DNA of 64,000 nt, taken from assembly GCA_027943335.1 (NCBI GenBank), contig BSBK01007034.1, positions 186,001 through 250,000 of the forward strand, read 5' to 3'. Made by a program: the position numbers and the translations under genes. A model generated the notes under the pieces. It searched no databases and was not told where the DNA came from. It worked only from the letters and a program-made list of their open reading frames with translations. Of this stretch, positions 23,732-36,784 are shown in pieces. How positions within the stretch are numbered: position 1 is the stretch's first letter; the number at the start of each line of letters is the position of its first letter. Origin of the DNA: Chamaecyparis obtusa (taxonomy: Eukaryota; Streptophyta; Pinopsida; Cupressales; Cupressaceae).

Positions 23732-24480
23732 TCATATGATTCCCTCCTTTTGTTTAATCTTGTCATAATAAATGAACCTATTAATATCATCATCAATATT
23801 GTTCATCCCAAGCCACTTGCAGGTGACATCATCTCTAACCCCAATGTTAGCAAGCTCATCTGCAACCATGTTGGTTTCACAGTAATCATGGGCTAAGTAG
23901 AATTTTTCATATTTAAGAGCAATAAATTAATTTTTTTTAATAATATGTTCAATTATCCATGAGGGTTTTCTAATACCTTTAATATTATTAATGATGTTGA
24001 GAGAGTATTCTTCCAACCACAAGTTCTTGCAATCCAATTCATCAGCCATCATAACAATGTTGAGTGTCATCGTTGCTTCAACCGTGTGATTAGATTGGAC
24101 CCCCAAGGGAAAGACTATGGTCCCAACATAGTTACCAACCCAATCTCTAATGATGCCACCCCCACCAACATTTCCCAGGTTTCCCTTAGAAGCCCTATCA
24201 AAATTAGTTGTGAGCCATCCCTAGCAAGGAGAGGACCATTGGGCTTCATTTCTAGGATGCAGGATTTTAGGAGAGGTGTTGTTGAACTGCCATTTTCTAA
24301 TTTTCTCAATATTCTCCTAAGAGGATATCATTGTCGAATAGTTGTTGAAAATAATATTGAAGTTTTCCTCCAGCCCTCTTCATATTTGATTCCCAACCAA
24401 ACCAACTTAAGCATATTTCTCCTAAAATACTATGTTGTTCCTTTCCTTCCAGATGCACCAACTAAAGTGAGGGAGGAGTA
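23732..24480 (-). pseudogene. LINE ORF2 C-terminal RNase H domain
   Basis: The translation shows NFDRASKGNLG, GGGGIIRDW-GN, SNHTVEA and MVADELANIG in order. These are the landmarks of the plant LINE RNase H fold (catalytic Asp in the N-F-D motif, Glu in VEA, and the ADELA helix). The expected Gly after NFD is replaced by Arg. In-frame stops occur before the domain and at AATTAA around 23930. Its natural end appears to be the TGA at 23732-23734. RNase H would remove the RNA strand during reverse transcription. Confidence 0.75.
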
Positions 24481-25084
24481 GCTTCCAAAAATCTTTAGCC
24501 ATATTGTTTGAGAATGGATAGATCCATTGAGTAATAAAGTCCTGCCAGGAGTGGGGGAAAAACCAACAAAGGTTCCAATTTCTTAAAACTATTTCCTAGA
24601 CCATACGCATATAGGAGCAATGCAACATAATATGATCATAAGACTCAACTTCATCCATACTTAAGCAACATCTATTAGGAAGATAGAAGCCCCTTTTTTA
24701 AAGTTTATCTAAATTCAAAGGTTTATTCTAAGCCAAAAGCCAAAAGAAGAAATTAAGCTTAGGAATAAGAAATTTATACCAAACCTTTGAACATAGTAGC
24801 CTTTCTTCATCCACTACCATAAGATTACTGGCAGAGGAAACATAGTAAGTACCCTCTGGATTGGGAGCCCATATAAGTTTCTCAAGGCAATTATCATTAA
24901 CAAACCAAGATTGCAACTCAAGATAAAGAGGACGAAGCTTACTATCAATTTTTCCCAAGTTGATCCATGTGTTTCCTCTCCAATAGTTAATTAATTTCTC
25001 CCTAAAATATTCTTTACATCTTTCTATAGCTTGGCTCCACTCATGGTTCTTAGAAAGAGGGTCTGATTGGATCCACCAGTCCAT
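24481..25084 (-). pseudogene. LINE ORF2 zinc-binding reverse-transcriptase domain
   Basis: The frame has SKVWYKFLIPKLNFFFWLLA, then LPNRCCLS and a His/Cys-rich segment. This matches the plant zf-RVT domain that follows the RT in L1-type elements (W-----PK---F-W). It is broken by stops around 24727 and 24700, and a frame change separates it from the RT region. Confidence 0.75.
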
Positions 25085-25353
25085 CTAGAAGTTGATTTTC
25101 CTACCATTTCCCAACTTCCATCTAATACCTTTAAGAATAAAATCCTTTTCATAGCATATACTATTCCAAATATAAGAACCATGCATATTCTCTCCAGAAA
25201 GAATGAAATATTCAAGAGGAGAATTGTTAAATAGATACTTATTTCTGATGATAGAATTTTGTTCTTTGCTTTCCCCAAAGATTCTCCAATTTTTTTTGGC
25301 CAAAGGGCTTTATTAAAACTTTGGATAGTTCTCAAACCAAGCCCCCCAAGATG

Positions 25354-26864
25354 TTAAGGCGTACACACCCTTTCCCAGGCCACTACGCTTAATCTTTTCT
25401 TATCTTCAACCCCCAACCACAAAAATATTTTTTGGATTCTTTCAATCATCAAAGATAATTTATAGAGAATTTTGAAGAGACTTAAAGCATAGACAAGAAG
25501 ATTTTGTAGGGTATACTTCAAGAGTTGAATCTTCCCCGCATTATTAAGAAGGGATCCCTTCCAACCAGCCAACTTTCTATTAAATCTTTCAAGGATGGAA
25601 TTCCAGAAAGATTCAGGAGGTTTAGAACTCAAAGGAAGACCAAGGTAAGATGAAGGCAAGATCCCAACATTGCAAGCCAACATTTTAGAAATCTTTCTTT
25701 GTCTCTCCTCAAGAGTATTAAAGAAAAAAATAGAGATTTTTTTCTAGTTAATTTGTTGGCCAGAAGCCAAGGTATATGTTTTTAAGGCCTTCTTCAAATT
25801 TTTGGCTTCTTTAACAGTAGAAGCCCCCATGGTTAGAGTGTCATCAATAAATTTCTCGTGGGAGAAAAAGGTTCTAGTAGAGGAAGGTTGGAGGTAAGTT
25901 ATCAGACCTTCTCCCACCATCTTACTAATGTATCTTCCCAAACATTCAACAAGAATAGAAAAAAGAATGGGGGAGATGGGGCCACCTTGTCTAAGACCTT
26001 GAGAAGGTATAAATAAGTTAGAAGATCCCCCATTAACAATAACAGATGAAGAAATAGTAGAGACTAACTGCATAATAAGTTTGATGACTCCCTTACAAAA
26101 ACCAAAGGCTTCAAGAGTTTTCATCAGAAAATTCTAGTCCACTCTATCGTAAGCTTTTGAGAGATCAAGCTTCATAAGAAAACCCTATTTCTTGGCCACT
26201 TCCAAAGAGTGAATATTTTCATGAACTAAAATAATAGAATCCAAGATTTGCCTCCCTAGAACAAAGCCATTCTGCTGGGGTGAGATAATCGAGGGGAGAA
26301 TAGTTAAAATCATCAAAGTGAGCACTTTAGATATAATTTTATACAAAGAATTACAAAGACTAATAGGTCAAAAGCATCAACAGTATTAGCTCCCAGTTTC
26401 TTTGGAATCAACACCAAAAATGTAGCATTAGGTTCCCTAAGAAGGTTTTTAGTACCTAAAAACTCTTTAACAACTGCATTCACCTCTTTCCCCACTATAT
26501 CCCAAAAGTGCTGAAATAAAAGCATAGGGAAGCCATCAGGGCCTAGAGACTTCTCACCTTCAAAGGAAAAAACAAAATTCCTAATCTCCTTATTAGACAA
26601 GATAGCTTGAAGCCTCACATTTTTTTCTTTATCAATCAAAGAAGCTATAGCATCTTGGATTTTATCCTGATCAAAAGAGACCAACTTAGTATCTTTAGAA
26701 AGGAGGGAAGAAAAATAGTTGAGCATTTCCTTTCTAATATCCTCCTCCTTATCCATCTTGATACCATTGGAAGATAAGTGAGATATTCGGTTAGCTTCAA
26801 TATGCTTCATAGAATTCATATGGAAAAATCTAGTATTTTTTTCCCCTGCCTTAAGCCATAACAC
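25354..26864 (-). pseudogene. LINE ORF2 reverse transcriptase domain
   Basis: The RT landmarks occur in order: SLGPDGFPMLLFQ, LIPKKLGANTVDAF, then after a frame change the palm motif GLRQGGPISPILFSIL and the catalytic box FIDDTL (normally F/YADD, here Ile in place of Ala with both Asp retained). Thumb and connection sequences (GILPSSYLGLPL, WKGSLLNNAGK) follow. Stops occur near 26125 and 25684, plus a frameshift near 26370. The enzyme would copy LINE RNA at the nicked target. Confidence 0.88.
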
Positions 26865-27255
26865 TCTAGATATTTGTCTCTAGAAGGTTTCCTCCTTGGA
26901 AATGATATTATGATATTTCACTAGAAGATTATTTTCAAGACTTTTGAGATCCTCAGAGAAGCCTTCCATTTGGATTTGGTCCTGGACATCTTTAATGTCA
27001 AGTTGCACATGATTTTTGGATAGGAAGATGTCACCAAAGACTTCTTTGTTCCAAATCTTAATCTTTCTTTTGATGGCATATAGTTTCTTCATCACTCTAT
27101 ACATTTCTCCTCCATCCATAGAATAATTCCACCATTCCCTAGTGCTCTATCTAGCTTCACCTGGATAAGTTCAACACTAGTTCTCCTATTTGACTAAGTA
27201 TAAAAGATTCCTTCCAGCTCAACATCCAAAAAAGCCTCATCATTTATATAGTCCA
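26865..27255 (-). pseudogene. LINE ORF2 linker between endonuclease and RT
   Basis: A charged, helical segment (26880-27119 open) with KLYAIKRKIKIWNKEVFGDI. This is the usual plant L1 linker before the RT and is in a different frame from the endonuclease. Confidence 0.65.
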
Positions 27256-27741
27256 TTAATTTTGACTTGCTTTCCATCTATGAGGGGTTACCTCCCTTTT
27301 TTTAGCCTCTTTCAAAGGAGTATTGAAATCACCCATAATCATCCAGCTTATGTCCTGATTACTCCTCAAATCCTTCAAGATTTGCCAAATTTTTTGTCTT
27401 CCTAACCTAGTATTAGGGACATAGATATCAATCAAAGTCCAAGAGAAATTATCTCTAATATGAGTTACATTCACCATGATGATGTTCTTCTCCACCTTTA
27501 TAAGAGAGTAGTTAATAGAATTCTTGTTCCAAAACATCGCCACTCCTCCCGAAGCTCCATCAGAATCACTGCCTATACTTCCTCCATTCTTAATAGGGTG
27601 TATTCTTTCAACTTTCTCCCTATGCATTTCTATTTCTTGAATAAGAAAAATATCTGGGTTACAATCTCTAACAATGTTCCGTAGAACATGTTGTTTATGA
27701 GGACTATTCAGTCCTCTGATATTCCAAGAAATAATTTTCAC
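27256..27741 (-). pseudogene. LINE ORF2 apurinic-type endonuclease domain
   Basis: It starts MKIISWNIRGLNSPHKQ, the characteristic N-terminus of plant L1 ORF2. FLIQEIEM (catalytic Glu), GGVAMFWNK, the Y-P strand in LIDIYVPN, and WMIMGDFNTPL (catalytic Asp/Asn) follow in order. All the recognisable endonuclease residues survive, but the frame closes at about residue 161, short of the C-terminal SDH motif. The enzyme nicks target DNA to prime reverse transcription. Confidence 0.88.
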
Positions 27742-28259
27742 TTACGATATGGAGAACAAACCTCATGGATGGTAAGTTGACAACCATCCACAATATTCTA
27801 TTTTTCTTCCTATTCTCTTGCATTTTTTTTAATTTTATGCCTCTAGTTTCCCCTTTAGGGGATCCAACATCCACCTTTTGTTGGTGTCTTGTCTGCATGC
27901 CTCCATGGGCTTGACTATCACTTTTCTTTGTTGATCCAGATATTGAGGATTCCTGATTCATAATATTACCTTTTTTAGTAGAATTTCTATGATGTTCTTT
28001 CCCACTTACCTCTATCCATGATTCTTCTTGAGCCTTCTCAGTGTTTATAGGATTGACCAATTTCTAGTATCCTTGATAGCATCATTGTTCGAGGTTCCCT
28101 CATGCATAATAGACCTCTAGGGATTAATATTTTCCAAGTAGAACTCATCTCTTACCAATTCCTTGAATGAATCTTCCACTCTAGAAACTAGAGTGGTAAT
28201 ATCCAATTCCTAGGATCCCACACTTTCCAATCTCCTAGCACAGAGACCACCATCCATCT

Positions 28260-29500
28260 TGTCTTCAGGGCCTTCATTGGTCTTAATAGTGGGCATACAG
28301 AGATCTTCCTCTGACCTCCCAACATCTTTAGTAATCGCTAGAGGATTTTCCTTTTATTTAGTATTGTCGTCCTTAGGACAAACCTCCTCTACCTCTTCAG
28401 CCCTTCCTTCCTCGCCTATATTTTCCATGATTCTCACCTCAGTCTTACTATTTTTATTTTTTTCCTTCCATTCCTTCCTTATTTCTTTCTTTTTTCCTTG
28501 CATCCCCTTAGTGTTCTTTTGTTTGTGTGGACATTGCTTTGCCCAATGCCCAAATTTTTTGCAGATGAAACAAGAAAAGGGCATAGATTCATATTCCACA
28601 AACTCAACATATTTACCCAACCTAGACATAATAGATATAACTTTAGGAAGGTCCACAAATTGATGGACATTCACACATATTCTCGCATAAACCAACCTTG
28701 ATATCACTGCTATCATAGGGTCAATGGACAAGAGCTCACCAAACGCACCTACTAGGCTAGCAAAAACATCCTCATACCAATATTCCAGTGGGAGACTAGG
28801 GAAAGGCACCCAAAAAGGAGCATAAATAAAGAAGTCATCATTTAAACTCATATTAGTCGGCCACTTTTGTAAGGCCAAGGATGAATTTCCAAAAATCCAA
28901 GGACCTCCAAAGAGAACTTTAGAGAGATCTTCCTCATTGGAAAACTCAAATGAAAGAAATCATTTTGGCATAACAGCTATATCAACTTGTCCCTTAAGAC
29001 TCCATTTTTTATCTGCATAGACTCTAAACACATCAATGTTTTGTTTTGACCTAGTAAATTTTCCCGCCAGGGTTAGCGCCATAGTAGAGATAGTATGATC
29101 CACTAAAGGGCCAGGTAGTAAGATTCTGAAAAACTCCCTTTTTAGGCTCAGATAAGTTATTAATACACATAAATGAAGGTTTTTTTGGTAGGTTTAACCC
29201 CAAAAATGGAAGACCATCTTCCATTAACCAATGACCCTTAAGAAAACTTCCCAACAAAGTTTGTCGAGATAGACTTACCCGTCGAGGAAGAAGAGGTCTT
29301 CTCAGGCTCACCACCTCAGGAAAAAGTGTCGGCAGGCTCCTTGTCTTCTTCTGAATCCTTTTTGGAGCCCTCACCTAACATTCCTCCCCCCTTTGAAACT
29401 CACCTACATTGTTTCCTACAGAGAATCTACCATTTGTTTGTTTCCCGCTCAAACCAGCATTTGATTTCAAACCACCCATTCCACCTTCTCTGCCCACCAT
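28260..29500 (-). pseudogene. LINE ORF1 (DUF4283 plus CCHC zinc knuckle)
   Basis: A candidate start at 29500 opens a Gly/Ser-rich leader that closes at 29375. From about 29100 the frame carries the DUF4283 pattern: LAGKF, then KKWSLKGQVDIAVMP, one TGA near 28970, FSNEEDLSKVLFGGPW, then FWVPFPSLPLEYW. A zinc knuckle, CFICKKFGHWAKQC, lies at about residues 103-116 of the open segment 28354-28878, followed by a Lys-rich tail. ORF1 proteins of plant LINEs bind the element RNA. This copy is broken by several stops and at least one frame change upstream of DUF4283. Confidence 0.8.
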
Positions 29501-29529
29501 TCGGTGGTTGTTATTTATCTTAAGTTACG

Positions 29530-29544
29530 AAATTGATAATTGTT
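29530..29544. repeat. LINE target-site duplication, right copy
   Basis: An exact match to 21282-21296. Confidence 0.88.
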
Positions 29545-30900
29545 AAATTAACCACATAAAATATTAATAAAAAATATTATTCTTAAACTCTCATGAATTT
29601 ATTTTCTCAACATAAATTGAAATTTTCACAAAGACTCATCAATATTCTTTGCAAACTATGCACCCAATTTTGACTATCTGATAACCAAATCAAATGGAAA
29701 CTTAACCAAACTGAACATATAGGTAATTTAAAAAATAAAATCATTTATACATCTTAAATCTATTATGTACCATATATTTATCAATTTTTATATCCAACAC
29801 AAATTTGCAATCAAAAGTACAACTCCTTTTGCATAATGGAAATCTTTGGATGATGTTTCTCACTAAACTCCAATGGCCTTCAATCCTCATATCACATATA
29901 ACCCATAAAAATATCATAAACAATCCTTCAACTCTAAGGCTTTAACAATCATTGAAGGTTTTGACAAAAAAAATGCTCTATGAAATAAAATATATTTTTT
30001 CCATAATGCTCCAAGGTATTATTTTTTATATTAAATATGAGAATATCCTAAAATTGGCATTAAATATTCCTACTCCTTGCACCTAAAAGAATCTTTAAAT
30101 GGTGAACCAAAATAGTCACTAATAATTAGAATTATTGATCAACCTCATCAAATAATAAATCAATAAACTCCACCAATGATTGCATAAAAACCCCAAAAGA
30201 CCGCTAAACTAATAAATAAAATCAAACATCCATTCATCATTAAATTTAATATTTATTTATTCAAAACATGAAAAACGTGTTAAAAAATAAAATTTTAAAT
30301 TAATCATTATTTTTGAAAATTTCTCTCATGGCCTCAATTTACTACTTCTCGATAGTAAGACATATTTTTAGTAACTTCTATTTTCTGAAAGAGTGACATG
30401 AAATGTCTCAATTAGTTGGTTCTGAAAAGATAAATATGGTAACAAACAAATTATCTTAATTTTTCTACGTTAGGATCATTTTTTATTTTCTTCTTCCTTT
30501 TATTCCATGTGAATGTCTTTAATGAAGAATTTAAAATACCTTATTTTGAGATATTTTGTGATCATTTGACTAGAGAGAAAGCTAATCTTATGTAGTTGGT
30601 GCACTTCCCAAGATTCAAACATTGTTAGAGAAAACACTCCAAGGAAAAGCAAAGAAGAAATCCAAAACCAAGATACAATATGATGAGCATCTGACCTCTT
30701 ATAAAGAGGATAAACCTAAGGAAAGAATAATATGTGTACATTAAAAAGAAAAGAACAATGATTAACATAAATATTACATTAAATTGTTGCATGAGTTGAA
30801 GCATTTCCTTCAAAATCATCATATTTCATTCCCATCAACAATTTCTTTGAGTTCTTGTTCTTCATATTCTGGACCATCATCATCCACATAGTCATGGAAA
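29545..30900. other. AT-rich non-coding spacer
   Basis: No gene, LTR or repeat is recognised. Short open frames here lack motifs. Confidence 0.55.
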
Positions 30901-31730
30901 TTAGAATTATGTATTGGATCTAATAAAGAAAAATCAATTCTTGCATCTACAAGTATTAAGTCAAGGAGATGGCTTCTTAATTTTGGAGCCTCTTATCATA
31001 TGGCTTCATCATCTCATCTATTTTATTCTTTTGAACCTTGTACCACATATTTTCATGGGTAACAACATGTGTATTTTTTGGACATTATCTATTGACATGG
31101 AGATGGTAGATTTAATGATGTACTTTGTTTATTATCATTTTCAATCTATCTTTATTGTTGATTTCACACCTAGTTTTATGATTATAAAAGACTTGGAGAG
31201 TAGACATATCATTTTTGTTGATCTGGTTGACATTTAAACTCAATTGTATACATTTTTGGTGCTTACTCCTATTTATGGTCTAGTTTTTTTAACTCACATT
31301 CACACTCATGCATCTTGTGTCAATAATATTTCTAAGAAGAAATTTTGTCACTTGAACCTTGATGTTGTTGAGACGTCATGATCCCCTGTATTCTCCACCT
31401 CCTACTTCTTTATATTTAATTATTTTAATAGATTCTAGTACTTCAATTCAAGAGGATGATCATAGTATATCATCTATTTTGTGAGCCTTAAATGGAAAAT
31501 TTGGACAACAACACCAATTTTATCACCCCATCGTTATCATTGGATTTTGTTCTATAATTATCTAAACTATATTTTGGATACTGATTTTTTTTATTGTGCC
31601 CTATAACATATGACTTCCTCATGTAATAGATTTTATCATTAGAATGGATTAATTTTATTATTTTTCAAATATAGATATCATGAGATTCTTTCAAAATTGG
31701 ATTATTGTTGTTATCATTAACTTCAAATAT
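30901..31730 (+). pseudogene. Degenerate Copia protease-region remnant
   Basis: Around 30971-31050 one plus-strand frame reads WLLNFGASYHMASSSHLF. This matches the Copia gag/protease junction (W-L-D-S-G-A-S-H-M-T), with the catalytic Asp replaced by Asn and Ser by Phe. Downstream the frame is full of stops. It is an old fragment, and TE4 inserted immediately downstream of it. Confidence 0.4.
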
Positions 31731-31735
31731 GTTAG
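31731..31735. repeat. TE4 target-site duplication, left copy (GTTAG)
   Basis: GTTAG precedes TGTAAGG at 31736. The same bases follow the other terminus at 37631-37635. Confidence 0.88.
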
Positions 31736-32581
31736 TGTAAGGAAACTCAGGTGTGGAAACAGCTTCCTACGCTAATCTCTATAGGAGAGTATTGTGCAAA
31801 TTCTTATAAATCCTTACAATTTTAGATTTGTTAACTACTTTAACAAAGATATTGCAACCACATACCATGCATACAGAAAAATAGAGAATGACACAATGAT
31901 ATACCCTGGGGAAACCTTTCGATAAAAAACCCCAGCACTCCAAAACCTGCACAATGTATTATCTTCAACACAAAGATTACAATACACTTGCAATGCAAGT
32001 TCTTTCAGGAAATGAGAGACAAAGCCAACAAGACTTAAATTTCTATTCTATCTCTCCCATAGGAGCAGCATCATATATATAGACTCCTCTGGACCCAAAA
32101 ATGGGCACAACCACCAAGACCCATGCACAAAGCCACATGTACATAGTTGTTACATGCAATCTCAAGAATAGGCATCCATCCCTAGAATAGACTATGACAG
32201 CTTGTCATAGAATCCACCAAAAATAACGGTCACAAGAGAAGTGTAAGAGAATCTTTCATACCAACCTATTTTTGGCATATTCTCTTACACACACCAACCA
32301 CTTCTTCTTGGGTGCCCAAATAGGCCCAAGTCATAAGATTCTCTTACACCTATCATAGCACATTCCTTAAATAGTTCTTACACATCATAGGAATCTGTCA
32401 TGACCATTTCAGTCATGATCTCCTTACGCACAAGATGTCAACACATCAAGTGGAGTGACACATCAACATGCCAACTAGACATGTACACTCACACTTAATT
32501 ACATTATTTGCAAAAAATACATTTACAAAACAAATAATAAGAATAGGAATTATCCAAGGTTGAGACACCTTATTCCTAACA
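31736..32581 (-). repeat. TE4 3' LTR
   Basis: 846 bp with TG...CA ends, matching 36785-37630. Confidence 0.95.
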
Positions 32582-32592
32582 TTCTCCCACTT
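32582..32592 (-). promoter_or_regulatory. TE4 polypurine tract
   Basis: AGTGGGAGAA on the element strand, directly before the TG of the 3' LTR. Confidence 0.75.
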
Positions 32593-32633
32593 GTTGAACA
32601 CCTTGTAAGAGCAACAGGAACATAACAGGAACT

Positions 32634-35600
32634 TTAACCGCTATAGGCCAAAAGACCCATAGACTCCGAACACCATCTGAACTTCTCAGTGCCCACTGGT
32701 TTCGTTAATGCATCTGCAACATTCTTCATAGTATCTACCTTCTCCAAATTTACCTTTCCATCTTCCACCATATCTCTCACAAAGTGAAACTGCACATCAA
32801 TGTGCTTCGTTCTGGCATGGAAAGTTGGATTCTTTGCAAGGAAAATAGTGCTCTGACTGTCACACCAAATAGTAATCTATTCTGCATCAACACCAACATC
32901 AGAACACAATCTTCTAAGCCAAATGGCTTCTTTACAAGCATGAGTAGCAGCCATGTACTCAGCTTCTGTAGTGGACAAAGCAACCACAGGTTGTCGCTTA
33001 CTCATCCAACTAATGGCACCACCAAACATAGTGAACACATAAGCACTGGTGGATCTCCTGCTATCAATATCACCTGCCCAATCTGAATCCACAAACCCAT
33101 GAATACAAACTGAATGCAGAGATCCAGAAGAGTTACTATGATAACATATGGAGTAATCTGATGTACCCCTCAAATATCTAAATACTTGCTTAACTGCATC
33201 CCAATGTACCCATCCAGGATTAGCCATAAACCAACTCAGGACTCCCACTGCTTGGGCAATGTCTGGTCTAGTACAGACCATAGCATACATAAGACTACCA
33301 ACTGCACTAGCATAAGGTACTCTACTCATGTCCTCCACCTCACTAGGAGATTTTGGACAATCATCTATAGATAACTTTGTTCCCATAGAAATAGGAACAC
33401 ATAGTGGTCTACAATCTGCCATGCTAAACCTGTCCAACACAGACTTCACATACTTACTCTAACTCAACCAAAGTTTTCTGTTAGACCTGTCTCTACTAAT
33501 TTCCATACCCAAGATGTACCTAGCTGCCCTAAGATCTTTCATCTCAAACTGTGCTGACAACTGAGATTTAAAATCAGAAATCATACCCTTACCCTTCCCG
33601 AATAGCAACATATCATCAACATATAATGCAACAATAAGAAGGCGATCATTTTCAACTCTGAAATAAACACAATGATCTAATTTTGATCTTACAAATCCAA
33701 TTGACAACACAAAGGCATCAAACTTAAGGTACCACATCCTAGGAGATTGCTTCAAACCATATAGAGATTTCTTTAATCTGCAAACTAAGGATTCTTTACC
33801 TTTAACAATGTAGTGCTCAGGCTGTGACATATAAATCTCTTCCTCCAAATCACCATGAAGGAAAGCTGTCTTCACATCCATCTGTTCTATCTCTAAATCA
33901 TATGATGCAGCAAGAGATAACAGAAATCTAATGGATGTCAACTTTGCAACAGGAGAGAATATTTCACCATAATCTATTCCCTCTACCTGTGAATACCCCT
34001 TTGCAACCAATCTAGCTTTATACCTTTCAACACTGCCATCTGCACAGAATTTCTTATTGAACACCCATTTACAGCCAACAAATTTTCTCCCTTTAGGCAA
34101 AGGTACAAGGTCCCAAGTTTTTTTTTTCTCAAATGAAGCCATCTCATCATTCATAGCCTCAATCCAGGAACCTGCATCTTCCATGCCCAAAGCCTCTTTC
34201 ACAGATCTAGGCTCATTAGTGTTAGTGATTAAAGCAAAGGCACAACTGGAATCTAACATAGAATAACCAAACCTTTCTGGTTGCTTTCTTTCTCTCGTGG
34301 ATCTCCTCAAGGGCTGAGGTTGAGGTTGTTCTTCCTCTTCTTCCGAACTATCAGAGCTGCTAGAGCTCTCCTCATCATTAGACCCAACATGGTCTCTCTG
34401 TTCAGTCTTCTCAGGGGTAGGAGGCAACTGAACAACATCTTTTTCCTTTTCTTTTTCATCTGGTTGTAGCACAATAGGAGAAGATGTTATCTCTCTGAAA
34501 ATAACATTTCTACTATACAACACCTTACTAGTCACGGGATCCCAAAGCTTGTATCCTTTCACACCAGCACTATATTCGATGAAAATACATTTAACAGCTT
34601 TATTTTCCAACTTAGATCTTTTCTCCTTTGGAACATGTGCATAAGCTTCACAACCAAAAACATGAAGATGTCTAATTGAAGGCTTCTTACCAGACCACAC
34701 CTCCATGGGTGTCTTACCAACAAGGGCTAATGTAGGAGATCTATTAACCAGATAGCAAGCAGTGGCCACAGCTTCAGCCCAAAACCTTTGTTCTAAACCA
34801 GCTCCACTAAGCATACTCCTAGCCTTCTCCATCAGTGTCATGTTCATTCTCTCTACAACTCCATTTTTCTATGGGGTATAAGGAGTTGTCTTATGCCTCT
34901 CGATACCTTGTTCTTTACAAAACTATTCAAACTCTGCTGAGCAAAACTCACCACCATTGTCAGTTCTCACACACTTAATCTTCTTACTAGTCTGATTCTC
35001 TACAAGAGCTTTAAATTCCTTGAACCGACTAAAGACTTGTGTCTTACTTTTAAGGAAATAAATCCATGTCCTTCTACTATAATCATCTATGAAAGATACA
35101 AAAAATATAGACTTGGAGATTGAAGGAACTTTTACAGGACCAAATACATCAGAATGAATAAGATCCAAAACATCAGAAGATTTGTGAGAACTAGAGTAAA
35201 ACTGAACATGATTTTGTTTACCATAGACACAGTGTTCGCAGAAGTCAAACTCGAGATTGCAATCATTTAACCCCTCAACAAGATTTTTATTTTTTAGGGT
35301 TCTGAGACCCTTTTCACCAATGTGGCCAAATCTCATATGCCACAACATTGTCTTTTCTACAGGAAGCTTACCTTCCAAAGTGTTTGCACTACCATCAGAA
35401 CCAATAGCCACAGACTTCTTCAGTACTTGTTCAGATGGTGAGGATGAAGAAATATTACATAGAGGAATACATGCATCTAGCTGAAATAAGGTACCTCTCC
35501 TAGTACCCCTTGCAAGCACTATCGATCCTCTCATCATCTTGCATCCTTCTTTCAAAAAAACAACTTGCACACCTACATCATTCAGCATACTTACAGATAA

Positions 35601-36677
35601 TAGGTTTCATGCCAAACCTAGAATGTGCATAACTCTATTGATTCCCTTTGCTCGTCCATCAGGAAATTTGATAGTGACCCTTCCACATCCAACTATCTTT
35701 AGGTGAGAATCATCACCCAAGTACACCTTTCCACCATCGAACTCTTCATATTTTGAGAACCAGTTTCGATGAGAGGTCATGTGAAAAGATGCACCCGAGT
35801 CAACCAACCACACATCATCAGATGCATGTGCTGCCAAAGCTGTGATGAATGCATTGCCATCTTCTTGAGATCTTTTTGAAGCTAAATCTGAACCTTTCTT
35901 CTTCTTCTTCAGCTCTTTGCAGTCTTTACGGAAGTGCCCAGATTTATCACAGTTCCAACATTTTTCCTTGGACTTATTGGAAGTCTTTGACTTCCCACAG
36001 GATTTGGATCTACCCTTATTGTCAGACTTATTGTCATTTTTCTTCCCTCTTTTAGTGGATCTCCCACGAACAGCAAGGGCTTCTTTTTTTGAAACGGAAG
36101 CCTTTCTCCACATCTCCTCTGATAGCAGTGAAGACACCACATCATCCATTTTGAAGGTGACTAAAGTGCTTCCGAGAGCCATCACAAGATGGTCCCATGA
36201 ATCCGGTAAAGAACACAAAAGTGTGTAGCAACGATCTTCCTCCTCTAACTTGACACCAGCTGATGTCAATTGTGCAGCCAACAGATTAAATGCATTTAAA
36301 TGATCTGTTAAGGATCCACCTTCCTCCATTCATAGAGAGTACAACTTCTTCCTCAGGAACAACTTGTTCACTAGAGATTTGGCCTGATACACGGCCGCAA
36401 GTCTTTCCCACAAACTATTTGTGGTTTTCTCATCTAGAACATTCAGAAGGACTGCATCGGTTAAACAGAGTCTTATGAGACCCTTAGCTTTACGGTCTTT
36501 GATATCCCAATTTTCTTGAGCTATAGTTGCTGGTCTTGTATCACTTGAAGTCACTTCCCATAGGTCACGATCTTCCAACATGTCTTCCATCTTGAGTTTC
36601 CAAAACTCAAAATTAGTGCCATTAAATTTCTCCACCTCCATTCTTCCATATGATGAACTTGCCATCTCAATCTGCAA
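32634..36677 (-). pseudogene. TE4 gag-pol polyprotein, 1,347 codons in one frame with six stops
   Basis: From ATG 36677 to TAA 32634-32636 the frame never shifts. Approximate residues: Gag 1-235; zinc knuckle CWNCDKSGHFRKDC 240-253; protease WLVDSGASFHM near 290; integrase zinc region LWHMRFGH ... CEHC near 445-480; integrase core with HSDVFGP, the FIDDYSR strand and DNGGEF at about 505-580; RT with DVKTAFLHGDLEEEIY near 920 and the YVDDMLLFG catalytic box near 1025; RNase H with DSDWAGD and ALSTTEAEYMA near 1190-1230, ending at 1347. Premature stops are TGA at 36330 and 35607 and TAG at 34923, 34869, 33459 and 32877. Every residue needed for each enzyme that I can see is intact apart from these. 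Confidence 0.93.
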
Positions 36678-36770
36678 ATAAGATTCAGAATGCTCTGCAA
36701 AAAACTCCCACTCAAACTTGAGATTAGCTCAAAAAACCCTACCCAACAACTAGGATCAAAAGTTGATCAA

Positions 36771-36782
36771 GCTCTGATACCA
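36771..36782 (-). promoter_or_regulatory. TE4 primer-binding site (initiator Met-tRNA)
   Basis: TGGTATCAGAGC on the minus strand, two bases inside the 5' LTR edge. It is identical to the TE1 site. Confidence 0.92.
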
Positions 36783-36784
36783 CT

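Larger units (their letters stand above)
21297..29529 (-). mobile_element. TE3: full-length L1-type LINE with an additional 3' ORF
   Basis: The 8,233-bp unit is bracketed by an exact 15-bp TSD. On the minus strand the order is 5' leader, ORF1 (DUF4283 and zinc knuckle), ORF2 (endonuclease, RT, zinc-binding RT domain, RNase H), ORF3 and a U-rich 3' UTR ending CAATAAAA at 21297, the poly(A) end. All ORFs carry stops and some frameshifts, so this copy is dead. Usual plant L1 elements have two ORFs in about 6-7 kb. The extra length here is mostly ORF3. Confidence 0.88.

Noticed and set aside
35257..36228. Plus-strand open frames opposite TE4 gag-pol
   Set aside because: Antisense shadows of the recognised Copia polyprotein.
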